In this document: one piece after another, positions 8,789-17,089 of the stretch
Numbering within the stretch: position 1 is the first letter of the stretch
How the letters are laid out: the number at the start of each line of letters is the position of its first letter
Source of the DNA: Rugosimonospora sp036494675
Lineage (GTDB): Bacteria; Actinomycetota; Actinomycetes; Mycobacteriales; Micromonosporaceae
Reading direction: 5' to 3'
Length of the DNA stretch: 33,747 bases
NCBI GenBank assembly: GCA_036494675.1
Contig: DASXOA010000220.1
Location: 1-33,747 of the forward strand
Translations under genes and position numbers: made by a program
The notes under the pieces: model-generated
Told to the model about the DNA's origin: nothing
Database searches by the model: none
Seen by the model: only the letters and a program-made list of their open reading frames with translations

Positions 8789-10156
8789 TTACTGGCCAGT
8801 CATACCCAGCACGTTCAGGATCTCATCCAGGTCGAGGTCACCGTGCCCTCTTGCGAGAGCGGCCTCACGGATGGTCGTACGGGACGCGAGCGCCTGCTTC
8901 GCGATCGCCGCCGCCTCGTCGTAGCCGACGTACCGGTTCATCGGCGTGACGATCGCCGGTGAACTCTCCGCGTACTCCCGGGTGCGGCGCTCATCCGCCG
9001 TCAGGCCGCCGATGCACCGGTCCGCGAACAGCCGGCTCACCGAGGCCAGCAGCCGGATGGACTCCAGCAGGTTGCGGGCCATCACCGGCAGCATCACGTT
9101 GAGCTCGAACTCGCCCTGGGAGCCGGCGAACGCGACCGCCGCGTCGTTGCCGATCACCTGGGCGACCACCTGCCGTACCGCCTCGCAGACCACCGGGTTC
9201 ACCTTGCCGGGCATGATCGACGAGCCCGGCTGCAGGTCCGGTACCCGCAGTTCGGCCAGTCCGGCACGGGGGCCGGAACCCATCCACCGGATGTCTCCGG
9301 CGATTTTGTGCAGGCCGACGGCGATGACGCGCAGCTGTCCGGACGCCTCCACGAGCGCGTCCTGCGCCCCCTGCGCCTCGAAGTGGTTGCCGGCCTCGGT
9401 GAGGGGCAACCCGGTCCGCTGCGCCAGCCGCTCGATCGCCAGCCGGGCGAAGTCCGGTGGCGTGTTGATGCCGGTACCCACCGCGGTACCGCCGAGCGGC
9501 AGCTCGGCCAGGCGCGGCAGGCACGAGCGCAGCCGCTCGACGCCGTACCGGATCTGTGCCGCGTACCCGGAGAACTCCTGGCCCAGCGTGATCGGGGTGG
9601 CGTCCATGAGATGGGTACGGCCGGACTTCACGGTGCCCGCCCACTCCGCGACCTTTCCGTCCACTGTGGACGCCAGGTGCTCCAGGGCCGGGATCAGGTC
9701 CCGGGTCACCGATGCCGTGGCCGCCAGCCGGATCGAGGTCGGGAAGACATCGTTGGAGGACTGTGAGGCGTTCACGACGTCGTTGGGGTGTACGGGTTCG
9801 CCGAGCCGGCGGGCGGCCAGCGTGGCGAGCACCTCGTTCATGTTCATGTTCGAGGACGTACCGGAGCCGGTCTGGAACACGTCGACCGGGAACTGGTCGC
9901 CGTGCTCCCCGTCGGCCACCTCCCGGGCGGCCTCGATGATCGCGTCCGCGACCGCCGGCGGAATCACTCCGAGCGCCGCGTTCGCGTGCGCCGCCGCCGA
10001 TTTGATCTCGGCCAGCGCCGCGATGTGCGCCCGTTCGAGGCCGCCGCCGGAGACCGGGAAGTTCTCCACCGCCCGCTGCGTCTGCGCCCGCCACAACGCG
10101 TCCGCCGGTACCTTGACCTCGCCCATGGTGTCGCGCTCGACCCGGTATTCGACCAT
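8789..10156 (-). CDS. fumC: Fumarate hydratase, class II
   Basis: Iron-independent fumarase of the TCA cycle (fumarate to L-malate), 455 aa, full length. The superfamily signature GSSIMPGKVN is at 311-320, with the catalytic serine loop, and the catalytic histidine corresponds to H182 in SGRTHLMDATP. The block TGSGTSSNMNMNEV (96-109) and the N-B site region NASQSSND are intact. ATG at 10156 is preceded by AGGA at good spacing; the earlier in-frame start at 10192 adds 12 residues without support. A class I fumarase lies two genes away on the same strand, so the organism has both oxygen-stable and Fe-S enzymes. Confidence 0.95.
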   Translation of the reverse strand: MVEYRVERDTMGEVKVPADALWRAQTQRAVENFPVSGGGLERAHIAALAEIKSAAAHANAALGVIPPAVADAIIEAAREVADGEHGDQFPVDVFQTGSGTSSNMNMNEVLATLAARRLGEPVHPNDVVNASQSSNDVFPTSIRLAATASVTRDLIPALEHLASTVDGKVAEWAGTVKSGRTHLMDATPITLGQEFSGYAAQIRYGVERLRSCLPRLAELPLGGTAVGTGINTPPDFARLAIERLAQRTGLPLTEAGNHFEAQGAQDALVEASGQLRVIAVGLHKIAGDIRWMGSGPRAGLAELRVPDLQPGSSIMPGKVNPVVCEAVRQVVAQVIGNDAAVAFAGSQGEFELNVMLPVMARNLLESIRLLASVSRLFADRCIGGLTADERRTREYAESSPAIVTPMNRYVGYDEAAAIAKQALASRTTIREAALARGHGDLDLDEILNVLGMTGQ

Positions 10157-10262
10157 GGATTCATCCTGCCCGGGCCGCGGGCGCACGGCCACCGCTCGGG
10201 AAAGCCGGCGGCCGGATCGAACCGACGATCAGGAAACCCGAGCCCTTTTCAGGACCTTCCGC

Positions 10263-11324
10263 TCACAGCTTCTGGTACTCCTGCTGGAGCAGGGTGTCGG
10301 AGGTGCTCACCTTCAGCGGCGGCAACTGCGCAATCGCGATCACCAGCACCACGTCGCCGTTGAGCCCGATGCTGATCACCCGGACGTAGCCCTTGGAGTC
10401 CTTGGTCGGCGTGGCGAACGACTTCCCGTCCGGGACCCCGGACACGTCCGTGGTGTTGGCCGCCGTGTAGTCGCTGCTGGTGCCGTCGATGTCGGAGTTG
10501 AAGAAGCTCTGCGCGTTGTCCGTCGAACCGAACTGGTAGAGCCGCACGTCGACCGTGGTGGAGTCGGAGGACACCCAGCAACGGACGGCGCCGCCCTTGA
10601 ACTTGTACTGCTGCAGTTGGTCCTTGCGGGCCTGCGGGTCGCTGCTGAGGTTCGACGCCTGGTCGAGGCTCAGGGACTCGTTGGTGCCCTCCTCGTCCGA
10701 GCACTTCTGCGCGCCGCTCGGCATGGCGACCAGGTAGGTGCGCAGGTCACCGGAGTGCGTGGTCCCGGTGTCGGTGCCGGTGCCGCCGGTCGTGGCCGGT
10801 GCGCTCGTGCCGCCGGTCGGGCCGCCGGTCTGCTGGGCGGAGGGCTTCTTGTTGTGGTTGGACAGCGCGAAGGCCGCGCCCACACCGCCGCCCACGACCA
10901 GCACGAGAAGCACCGCGACGACCGCGACGATCACGCCGGTCTTGCTGCCCTTCGGCTGCTCCGGCGGGTATCCCGGGTACCCCGGGTACGGCGGCTGCGC
11001 TCCGGGGAAGCCGGGCTGCTGGCCCGGGTAACCCTGCTGGGTGGGGTAGCTCGGCCCGCCGGAGTACGGCTCGGACGGGTACCCGGGCTGCTGGCCGGGG
11101 TACCCGCCGGGGTACTGCTGCGGCGGGTACTGCTGGGTGGTCGGCGGGTATCCGGGGCTGCTTGGGTAGCCGCCGGGCGGCTGCTGGTTCGGATCCTGGT
11201 ACGCCGGACCCGCGTACCCCGGATCGGAGTACGGCTGCGGATATCCGCTCGGCTGGAACGGGTCGGCGGGCGGCTGGTGCCCAGGATCGTTCGACGGACC
11301 AAACGAGTACGGAGGCTGCGACAC
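10263..11324 (-). CDS. Proline/tyrosine/glycine-rich single-pass membrane protein
   Basis: Protein of 353 aa with no function I recognise. Residues 1-125 are low complexity, rich in Pro, Gly, Tyr and Gln with repeated 'GYP', 'QQP' and 'PGYPGYPP' units. A single transmembrane helix follows (about 129-154), then a Thr/Gly-rich linker (about 160-195) and an extracytoplasmic domain (about 195-353) with two cysteines (KCSDEE and VRCWVS) that could form a disulfide. This cytoplasmic-tail/TM/external-domain layout is common in actinobacterial cell-envelope proteins. GTG at 11324 lies 7 nt after GACAAT, a possible leaderless -10. It sits between the two fumarase genes, an arrangement I recall as similar in Streptomyces. 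Confidence 0.75.
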   Translation of the reverse strand: MSQPPYSFGPSNDPGHQPPADPFQPSGYPQPYSDPGYAGPAYQDPNQQPPGGYPSSPGYPPTTQQYPPQQYPGGYPGQQPGYPSEPYSGGPSYPTQQGYPGQQPGFPGAQPPYPGYPGYPPEQPKGSKTGVIVAVVAVLLVLVVGGGVGAAFALSNHNKKPSAQQTGGPTGGTSAPATTGGTGTDTGTTHSGDLRTYLVAMPSGAQKCSDEEGTNESLSLDQASNLSSDPQARKDQLQQYKFKGGAVRCWVSSDSTTVDVRLYQFGSTDNAQSFFNSDIDGTSSDYTAANTTDVSGVPDGKSFATPTKDSKGYVRVISIGLNGDVVLVIAIAQLPPLKVSTSDTLLQQEYQKL

Positions 11325-11380
11325 GGGCGCTATTGTCTTTCGGCTCTGCCGGCGCGGACAAGCCGCAAACCGGTCACATG

Positions 11381-13027
11381 TTAGACACGTCGACCCACGG
11401 TGAGTACTGGCTTACTCGTTTCCGCGAAGAAGTCGTTGCCTTTGTCATCTACCACGATAAATGCCGGGAAGTCCACGACCTCGATCTTCCAGACCGCCTC
11501 CATCCCCAGTTCCGGGTATTCCAGCACCTCGACGTGCGTGATGCAATCCTGCGCCAGCCGGGCCGCCGGGCCGCCGATCGAACCGAGGTAGAAGCCACCG
11601 TGCTCCTGGCAGGCCCGGGTGACCTGGCCAGACCGGTTGCCCTTGGCCAGCATCACCAGCGACCCGCCCGCCGCCTGGAACTTCTCCACGTAGGAGTCCA
11701 TCCGGCCGGCGGTGGTCGGGCCGAAGCTGCCGCTGGCGTACCCGTCGGGCGTCTTGGCCGGCCCGGCGTAGTACACCGCGTGCTCCCGCAGGTAGTCCGG
11801 CATCGGCTCGCCCGCGTCCAGCCGCTCCGCGATCTTCGCGTGCGCGATGTCCCGCGCCACGACCAGCGGGCCGGTCAGCGACAGGCGGGTCTTCACCGGG
11901 TACCGCGACAGCTCCGCACGGATCTCGCTCATCGGGCGGTTCAGGTCGATGTTGACGACCGGCCCCTCGTCGAGGTCCACGTCGGGCAGGAACCGGGCCG
12001 GATCGGTCTCCAACTGTTCGAGGAAGACGCCCTCGGGCGTGATGCGGGCCAGCGCCTGACGGTCCGCCGAGCAGGAGACCGCGATGGCGACCGGGCAGGA
12101 CGCGCCGTGCCGGGGCAGCCGGACCACCCGCACGTCGTGGCAGAAGTACCGGCCGCCGAACTGCGCGCCGATGCCGAACTGCCGGGTCAGCTCCAGCACC
12201 TGCGCCTCCAACTCCAGGTCCCGGAAGCCGTGCGCGCTCATCGAACCCTCGGTGGGCAGGCCGTCCAGGTACTTGGCCGAGGCGTACTTGGCCGTCTTGA
12301 GCGCGAACTCCCCGCTGGTGCCGCCGATGACGATGGCCAGGTGGTACGGCGGGCAGGCCGCCGTACCGATGAGGCGCAGCTTCTCCTCCAGGAACTGCAT
12401 CATCCGCGTCGGATTCAGCAGCGCCCTGGTTTCCTGGTACAGGTACGACTTGTTGGCCGAACCGCCGCCCTTCGCCATGAACAGGAACTCGTAGCTGTCC
12501 GGGTGCGCGTCGCCCGCGTAGATCTCGATCTGCGCCGGCAGGTTCGACCCGGTGTTCTTCTCGTCCCACATGGTCAGCGGGGCCAGCTGCGAGTACCGCA
12601 GGTTCAGCCGGGTGTACGCGTCGAAGACGCCCCGGGCGATCGCCGCCTCGTCGGTACCGTCGGTCAGCACGTACCGACCGCGCTTGCCCATCACGATCGC
12701 CGTGCCGGTGTCCTGGCACATCGGCAGCACCCCGCCGGCCGCGATGTTCGCGTTGCGCAGCAGGTCCAGTGCGACGAACCGGTCATTGGGCGACGCGGCC
12801 GGATCGTCCAGGATCGAGCGCAGTTGGGTCAGGTGTGCCGGCCGCAGGTAGTGCGCGATGTCGTGCATGGCCGTGTCGGTGAGCAGCGTCAGCGCCTCCG
12901 GCGCCACGGTGAGGAACGGCCGTCCGGCCGGCCCCTCGACGACCTCCACGCCCTCGGTGGTCAGCAGGCGGTACTCGGTCTTGTCTTCACCCAGCGGAAG
13001 CAGCGGCGCATACACGAATTCCGGCAC
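11381..13027 (-). CDS. Fumarate hydratase, class I (4Fe-4S)
   Basis: Oxygen-sensitive iron-sulfur fumarase (FumA/FumB type), 548 aa, with N- and C-terminal domains fused in one chain. The three cluster cysteines are C104 (LPMCQDTGT), C225 (AACPPYH) and C319 (VSCSADR), matching C105, C224 and C318 of E. coli FumA. The C-terminal domain has 'GPTTAGRMDSYV' and 'KGNRSGQVTRAC'. GTG at 13027 gives the family-typical start MPEFVYAPLLPLG and lies 7 nt after TAGGGT (13035-13040), a leaderless-type promoter; the GTG at 13036 is rejected because it falls in that -10 element. It may take fumarate from the TCA cycle and, by inference, from tyrosine breakdown. Confidence 0.94.
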   Translation of the reverse strand: MPEFVYAPLLPLGEDKTEYRLLTTEGVEVVEGPAGRPFLTVAPEALTLLTDTAMHDIAHYLRPAHLTQLRSILDDPAASPNDRFVALDLLRNANIAAGGVLPMCQDTGTAIVMGKRGRYVLTDGTDEAAIARGVFDAYTRLNLRYSQLAPLTMWDEKNTGSNLPAQIEIYAGDAHPDSYEFLFMAKGGGSANKSYLYQETRALLNPTRMMQFLEEKLRLIGTAACPPYHLAIVIGGTSGEFALKTAKYASAKYLDGLPTEGSMSAHGFRDLELEAQVLELTRQFGIGAQFGGRYFCHDVRVVRLPRHGASCPVAIAVSCSADRQALARITPEGVFLEQLETDPARFLPDVDLDEGPVVNIDLNRPMSEIRAELSRYPVKTRLSLTGPLVVARDIAHAKIAERLDAGEPMPDYLREHAVYYAGPAKTPDGYASGSFGPTTAGRMDSYVEKFQAAGGSLVMLAKGNRSGQVTRACQEHGGFYLGSIGGPAARLAQDCITHVEVLEYPELGMEAVWKIEVVDFPAFIVVDDKGNDFFAETSKPVLTVGRRV

Positions 13028-13034
13028 GCCTGCC

Positions 13035-13040
13035 ACCCTA
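13035..13040 (-). promoter_or_regulatory. Leaderless -10 element of the class I fumarase gene
   Basis: TAGGGT on the minus strand with a 7-nt spacer (13028-13034) before GTG 13027. It decides the start codon in favour of 13027. Confidence 0.55.
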
Positions 13041-13064
13041 CCCGCGACGGATCGGGGCTCATCC

Positions 13065-14390
13065 TCAGCCGGCCGAGCCGTGGTACGACAGCAACCCGAC
13101 CCGGAGCCCGATGTGAATCACCAGCCCGTCCTGGGCGTACCCGAGAAGCGTCGCCCCGCTGCCCACGTCGACGAGCGTGCCGCCCTGGGTCGACAGCGCG
13201 ACGAGCCGGTTCGCCCCCGAATCCGTGAACAACACCACACCGGGGCCGAAGTCGACCTGGACCGACTTGCCGGCCTTGTGAGTCCACAGCGTCGAGCCGC
13301 CGCTCACCCGTACCGCCCGGACCGTCTGGCCGTCCGCCGCGCGTACCAGCATCGTCTGCCCGTCCGTGGCCATCACGGTCTCCCCGGCGGCGAACTGGTA
13401 CGCCCGCGAGCCGTTGGACACGTTGATCAGCAGCTGGTGGCCGTCCGGAGCGACCGCGTCCAGCAGGCCGCCCCCGCCGAGCGGGTCCGAGTGCTGCTCG
13501 CAGGCGACGCCGGCCGAGGTCTTCAGGTCGTACCCGTCCAGGTGCCAGACCCCCCGGTCGCCGTCGGGATCGCGCCCCTCGACGCTGAACCGGCAACCGC
13601 CGTCGCGCGAGACCACGGTGCTCACCACGACCCGGTTTCCGGCGACCACGATCCGGGTGGTCTGCGCCGGCTGGTAGGTGTGCAGCCGCCGGCCGCTGGC
13701 GGACGCCACGACCTGCAGTTGGCCGTCGACCGGGAAGCCGAGCAGCGGCGGGGCCGGCGCTGCCGGCCGCATGTCGTCGTCGCCGTCGAAGGGGCGCAGC
13801 CCGGACAGCGTCTTGTTCGCCCCTGCCAGCGAGCGGGCATTGCCGGTCAGCGTGCTGGTCCACCGCTTCGATCCGGTCTCGGGCGAGCGCGCGGTCAGCT
13901 GGCAGGACGTCGCCTCGGGGCAGGTGAGGTCGACGATCAGGTTGGTGAACGTCCACACGCCGATCGCGGAGCCGTTGGTCCACCGGACCGAGCCGGTGTC
14001 CGGGTCGATCGCGTCGTACCCGTGGTGCTTGCCGGTACGGCCGACGACCACGACGTCGTTGCCGGTGCCGCCGACGGCCGCCCAGTCCCCGGCCCGGTAC
14101 CAGAGCTTGTCACCGGTGGACGTGCGGTGCGCCTCGACGCCGCCCCGCGAGATGACCACCACGGCGAAGTCGGTCGCCGTGGCCGCCACCGGCTGGTCGC
14201 CGACCGAGGTCTGCCAGGTCGGCGCCGGATCGCTCAGCGAGGTCAGCTGCGAACTCAGCCTGGTGAACCAGTTGCCGACGCTCGGCAGCAGCTTCCAGCC
14301 GGTCAGTAAGGAGTAGACGATGATGACCCCGATGACCCCGAGCAGGGCGAGAAAAGCCTCAAAACGTCTGACGAACCGCCGCTTCGCCAT
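13065..14390 (-). CDS. Membrane-anchored PQQ-like beta-propeller protein
   Basis: Protein of 441 aa with a basic N-terminus (MAKRRFVRRF), one transmembrane helix (about 12-32) and a large extracytoplasmic region made of repeated beta strands. Repeats such as 'GVEAHRTSTGDKLWYRAGDW', 'DPDTGSVRWTNGSA' and 'SPETGSKRWTSTL' follow the PQQ/pyrrolo-quinoline-like propeller pattern (…D..TG...W…). No catalytic PQQ-binding residues can be assigned, so it is more likely a structural or binding propeller. ATG at 14390 has TACGGT 6 nt upstream (14397-14402) and encodes the charge-then-TM start; the frame is open far upstream but non-coding in character. A similar protein is encoded at 19361-20566. Confidence 0.8.
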   Translation of the reverse strand: MAKRRFVRRFEAFLALLGVIGVIIVYSLLTGWKLLPSVGNWFTRLSSQLTSLSDPAPTWQTSVGDQPVAATATDFAVVVISRGGVEAHRTSTGDKLWYRAGDWAAVGGTGNDVVVVGRTGKHHGYDAIDPDTGSVRWTNGSAIGVWTFTNLIVDLTCPEATSCQLTARSPETGSKRWTSTLTGNARSLAGANKTLSGLRPFDGDDDMRPAAPAPPLLGFPVDGQLQVVASASGRRLHTYQPAQTTRIVVAGNRVVVSTVVSRDGGCRFSVEGRDPDGDRGVWHLDGYDLKTSAGVACEQHSDPLGGGGLLDAVAPDGHQLLINVSNGSRAYQFAAGETVMATDGQTMLVRAADGQTVRAVRVSGGSTLWTHKAGKSVQVDFGPGVVLFTDSGANRLVALSTQGGTLVDVGSGATLLGYAQDGLVIHIGLRVGLLSYHGSAG

Positions 14391-14396
14391 CCGCAC

Positions 14397-14402
14397 ACCG
14401 TA
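14397..14402 (-). promoter_or_regulatory. Leaderless -10 element of the propeller protein gene
   Basis: TACGGT on the minus strand, then GTGCGG (6 nt), then ATG at 14390. A GTG codon in the spacer is in frame but would leave no room between -10 and start. Confidence 0.55.
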
Positions 14403-14471
14403 GCCGCGCACGGCCCGGGGAGGACTGCGTCCGATCAAGCCGTGTCGACCCGATATGCCGCTTTCGCCGCG

Positions 14472-14570
14472 CCGGCCGGAGGTGACCGCGCCGGTCGTGA
14501 GGTGACCCCGCCGGCCGGAAGGTGACCACGCCAGCCGGGAAGTGACCACGCCGGCCGGGAGATGCCCTAG
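14472..14570. repeat. Tandem array of 20-bp units abutting the Lrp-gene stop codon
   Basis: About five head-to-tail copies of a 20-bp unit, best represented by CCGGCCGGAAGGTGACCACG (14511-14530). Copies: 14472-14490 (19 bp, one base short), 14491-14510, 14511-14530, 14531-14550 and a degenerate one at 14551-14570 that includes the TAG stop of the Lrp-type gene (14567-14569). Each unit has a CCGGCCGG palindrome and a GGTGACC core. It fills the gap between the Lrp-type gene and the propeller gene. A period of 20 is not a multiple of 3, so it is not coding. There are no spacers, so it is not a CRISPR. Confidence 0.85.
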
Positions 14571-15055
14571 TCGCCGGCGGCCGCCCGTACCAGCGGCAGC
14601 GTGCGGTACGGGATCTGTTCGGCCAGCGCGATGATCGTCGAGGCCCGGACGATCCCGTGGTACGACACCGCCTGGTCGATCACCCGTTGGAGGTCGGAGT
14701 TGGACCGCGCGACGATCCGGCACAGCAGATCGCCCGAGCCGGTGATGGTGTGAACCTCCAGCACCTCCGGGATCGTCCCCAGGTGCGTGGAGACCGGATC
14801 GTGGCCCCGGCTCTGGGCGATCTCCAGCGTGACGAACGCGGTCACCGCGTATCCGAGCGCGGCCGGCGCGACGTCCGGACCGAAGCCGCGGATCACCCCG
14901 CGGTCGGTCAACTTGTCGAGCCTGGCCTGCACCGTGCCGCGGGCCACCCGCAGGCGACGGGCGCACTCCAGCACCCCGATCCGGGGTTCCTCGACGAGCA
15001 GGGCGATCAACTGGGCGTCCAGCCGATCGATCGGCGGAGCGGGGTGGGCGGTCAC
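14567..15055 (-). CDS. Lrp/AsnC-family transcriptional regulator
   Basis: DNA-binding regulator of 162 aa, the usual length. The helix-turn-helix lies at about 10-58 ('DAQLIALLVEEPRIGVLECARRLRVARGTVQARLDKL' in two pieces), and the ligand-binding RAM domain at about 70-150, with the family pattern GSGDLLCRIVARS. GTG at 15055 is the only sensible start. The gene is downstream of dps and close to hppD. Lrp/AsnC regulators often respond to amino acids and commonly neighbour hppD in actinobacteria, so it is a good candidate for controlling the tyrosine genes through the palindromes at 15735-15779. That assignment is inference. Confidence 0.88.
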   Translation of the reverse strand: MTAHPAPPIDRLDAQLIALLVEEPRIGVLECARRLRVARGTVQARLDKLTDRGVIRGFGPDVAPAALGYAVTAFVTLEIAQSRGHDPVSTHLGTIPEVLEVHTITGSGDLLCRIVARSNSDLQRVIDQAVSYHGIVRASTIIALAEQIPYRTLPLVRAAAGD

Positions 15056-15143
15056 CGACGCACCCGACCCGCCGCGCCCGCCCGCGAGCGGGCACGGGCA
15101 CCCGCCCCGGAGGCGGTACCCGCCGAGGCGACGTCCGCCCGGG

Positions 15144-15665
15144 TCAGCCCTCGACCTTCTGCGCGGCGAACATCCAGTGCTGCTTCTCCAGCGTCTGCAG
15201 CACCGAGATGAGCAGATCCTGGGTGGCCGGGTCCAACTCCTCGGTGTGCTCGACCCGCTTGCGTACCGACCCGCACACCTCGCCCAACGCCTCGGTGATC
15301 AGCGCGACCACCTCGTCGTCGACCACCTGCCCGGCCGGGAAATCCGGCAGCGGTGTCGACTTCGCCACCGTCCCCGGCCGCGCGTCCACCGAGTACCCGA
15401 TGCTCACCGCGCGCTCCGCCACCAGGTCGGCGGCGCCTCGCATCTCGTCGGTCAACTCGTCCAGGTGCAGGTGCACCTGGCGGAAGCGGCGCCCCGCCAC
15501 GTTCCAGTGCGCCTGCTTGGCCCGCAGATGCAGATCGGTCAGCTCCACCAGGGTGTCCTGCAGGTCGGTGCCCACCGCCGAGACGTCGACGGCGACCAGG
15601 CCGTTGGCCCTGGTCGGCTGGATGACGTTCGACTTGGCGCGGGTGGTTGAACGCTTCGGTGCCAT
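15144..15665 (-). CDS. dps: Dps-family DNA-protecting ferritin-like protein
   Basis: Mini-ferritin of 173 aa that would oxidise and store iron and protect DNA from oxidative damage. The inter-subunit ferroxidase ligands are all present: H53 in KQAHWN, H65, D69, D80 and E84 in DLVAERA, with the same spacing as H31/H43/D47/D58/E62 of Listeria Dps. A Lys/Arg-rich N-terminal tail (first 20 residues) could bind DNA. ATG at 15665 has AAGGGAG 8 nt upstream. It is divergent from hppD across a 202-bp region; a weak TTTACT hexamer (minus strand, 15715-15720) is a possible -35. Confidence 0.93.
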   Translation of the reverse strand: MAPKRSTTRAKSNVIQPTRANGLVAVDVSAVGTDLQDTLVELTDLHLRAKQAHWNVAGRRFRQVHLHLDELTDEMRGAADLVAERAVSIGYSVDARPGTVAKSTPLPDFPAGQVVDDEVVALITEALGEVCGSVRKRVEHTEELDPATQDLLISVLQTLEKQHWMFAAQKVEG

Positions 15666-15734
15666 GACGGGTCTCCCTTCCGGTTCCCTGTTCAGGTAGC
15701 CGGTCCGGGAGGCAAGTAAACGTGGGGCACTTCA

Positions 15735-15779
15735 TGGACACATTGTCCAGGTGATCGCGGAATTCGTGCGACAAGTTGT
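15735..15779. promoter_or_regulatory. Two palindromic sites between dps and hppD
   Basis: Site 1 is TGGACA-CAT-TGTCCA (15735-15749), a perfect 6-3-6 palindrome. Site 2 has the core ACAA-G-TTGT (15771-15779). Both share an ACA..TGT character and their centres are about 33 bp apart, close to three helical turns. Lrp/AsnC proteins often bind multiple phased palindromes, and such a gene lies 0.7 kb away. They are 29-73 bp upstream of the putative hppD -35. Confidence 0.5.
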
Positions 15780-15807
15780 GCAGAGTGCTCACCGGATCTG
15801 CTGACGG

Positions 15808-15836
15808 TTGCCCAGACCGGTGGGAACGGCGATCCT
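15808..15836 (+). promoter_or_regulatory. Candidate hppD promoter
   Basis: TTGCCC (15808-15813), a 17-bp spacer and GATCCT (15831-15836), about 30 nt before the start codon. The -10 is a weak match. Confidence 0.35.
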
Positions 15837-15867
15837 GCGGACAACAGTGCACCGAGAGGAACCCGCG

Positions 15868-17079
15868 ATGACGCAGGCCGACATCAACGTTGACGAACTC
15901 ATCGGCGCCATCGAGCACGATGTGGCGCGCGACCCCTTCCCCGTCAAGGGGCTCGACTACCTGTACTTCATGGTGGGCAACGCCCGGCAGGCCGCCCACT
16001 ACTACTCGACCGCCTACGGGATGACCTGCGTGGCGGTCCGCGGACCGGAGCAGGCCGACCCGGCCCTGGACCCGGCGACCATCGAGCACTGCCGCGACTA
16101 CGTCGAGTACGTGTTGACCAGTGGCTCGGCCCGGTTCGTGTTCGCCGGCTCGGTACGGGCCGGCACGCCCGGCGCCGAGCACCACGCCCGGCACGGCGAC
16201 GGGATCATGGACATCGCCCTGGAGGTGCCCGATGTCGACGCCGCCTACCGGTACGCCACCGAGCACGGCGCCCGGGGCATCGAGGCACCCCACGACGTGT
16301 CCGACCGGTTCGGTACCGTCCGGGTCGCGGCCATCGCCACGTACGGCGACACCCGGCACTCGCTGATCGACCGGTCCCGTTACGACGGGCCGTTCCTGCC
16401 CGGGTTCGTCGCGCGCCCGCCGATCGTGGACCGCGGCCCGGCGATCGCGGCCGGTGCCCCCAAGCGGTTCTTCCAGGCGGTCGACCACGTCGTCGGCAAC
16501 GTGGAGTTGGGCCGGATGGACGACTGGGTGGAGTTCTACCGGCGGGTGATGGGCTTCACCAACATGGCGGAGTTCGTCGGCGACGACATCGCCACGGAGT
16601 ACTCGGCGCTGATGAGCAAGGTGGTCGCCAACGGCACCCGGAAGGTGAAGTTCCCGCTCAACGAGCCGGCCGTGTCCCAACGCAAGTCGCAGATCGACGA
16701 GTACCTGGAGTTCTACGGCGGCCCGGGCGCGCAGCACGTGGCGATCGCCACCAACGACATCCTGGCCAGCGTCGACGCCATGCGCGCGGCCGGCGTGGAG
16801 TTTCTCGACACACCGGACTCGTACTACGAGGACCCGGAACTGCGCGAGCGGATCGGCACGGTACGGGTGCCCATCGAGGAACTTCAGGCGCGCAAGGTGC
16901 TCGTGGATCGTGACGAGGACGGCTACCTGCTGCAGATCTTCACCAAACCGGTACAGGACCGGCCGACGGTGTTCTTCGAGCTGATCGAGCGGCACGGGTC
17001 CCTCGGCTTCGGCAAAGGGAACTTCAAGGCACTCTTCGAGGCGATCGAGCGGGAACAGGACCGTCGAGGGAACCTGTAA
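15868..17079 (+). CDS. hppD: 4-hydroxyphenylpyruvate dioxygenase
   Basis: Non-heme Fe(II) dioxygenase that converts 4-hydroxyphenylpyruvate to homogentisate in tyrosine catabolism, 403 aa. It has two vicinal-oxygen-chelate domains (about 25-175 and 200-375). The metal triad is H207 (QAVDHVVGN), H290 (GAQHVAIAT) and E371 (VFFELIER), and the C-terminal helix with GFGKGNFKALFEAIE closes the active site as in the family. ATG at 15868 follows GAGAGGA at 7-nt spacing; earlier in-frame codons lack one. The next gene starts 10 nt after its stop and a HisC-like aminotransferase completes the operon, so the products can turn tyrosine into homogentisate. Confidence 0.96.
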   Translation: MTQADINVDELIGAIEHDVARDPFPVKGLDYLYFMVGNARQAAHYYSTAYGMTCVAVRGPEQADPALDPATIEHCRDYVEYVLTSGSARFVFAGSVRAGTPGAEHHARHGDGIMDIALEVPDVDAAYRYATEHGARGIEAPHDVSDRFGTVRVAAIATYGDTRHSLIDRSRYDGPFLPGFVARPPIVDRGPAIAAGAPKRFFQAVDHVVGNVELGRMDDWVEFYRRVMGFTNMAEFVGDDIATEYSALMSKVVANGTRKVKFPLNEPAVSQRKSQIDEYLEFYGGPGAQHVAIATNDILASVDAMRAAGVEFLDTPDSYYEDPELRERIGTVRVPIEELQARKVLVDRDEDGYLLQIFTKPVQDRPTVFFELIERHGSLGFGKGNFKALFEAIEREQDRRGNL

Positions 17080-17089
17080 CACTTACCGG

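Noticed and set aside
8946..11384. 812-codon plus-strand open frame across fumC and the proline-rich gene
   Set aside because: It runs antisense to fumC with its perfect GSSIMPGKVN signature; low-complexity Arg/Ser/Pro content shows it is a shadow frame.
13028..13036. GTG at 13036 as start of class I fumarase
   Set aside because: It lies inside the TAGGGT -10 element and adds three residues not seen in the family's usual MPEF start.
10799..13228. 809-codon plus-strand open frame opposite the class I fumarase
   Set aside because: The opposite strand encodes an intact Fe-S fumarase with all three cysteines; this frame has no recognisable motif.
15052..17082. 676-codon minus-strand open frame opposite hppD
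   Set aside because: hppD on the plus strand has full metal triad and length; the minus frame is a GC-driven shadow that even runs through dps out of frame.
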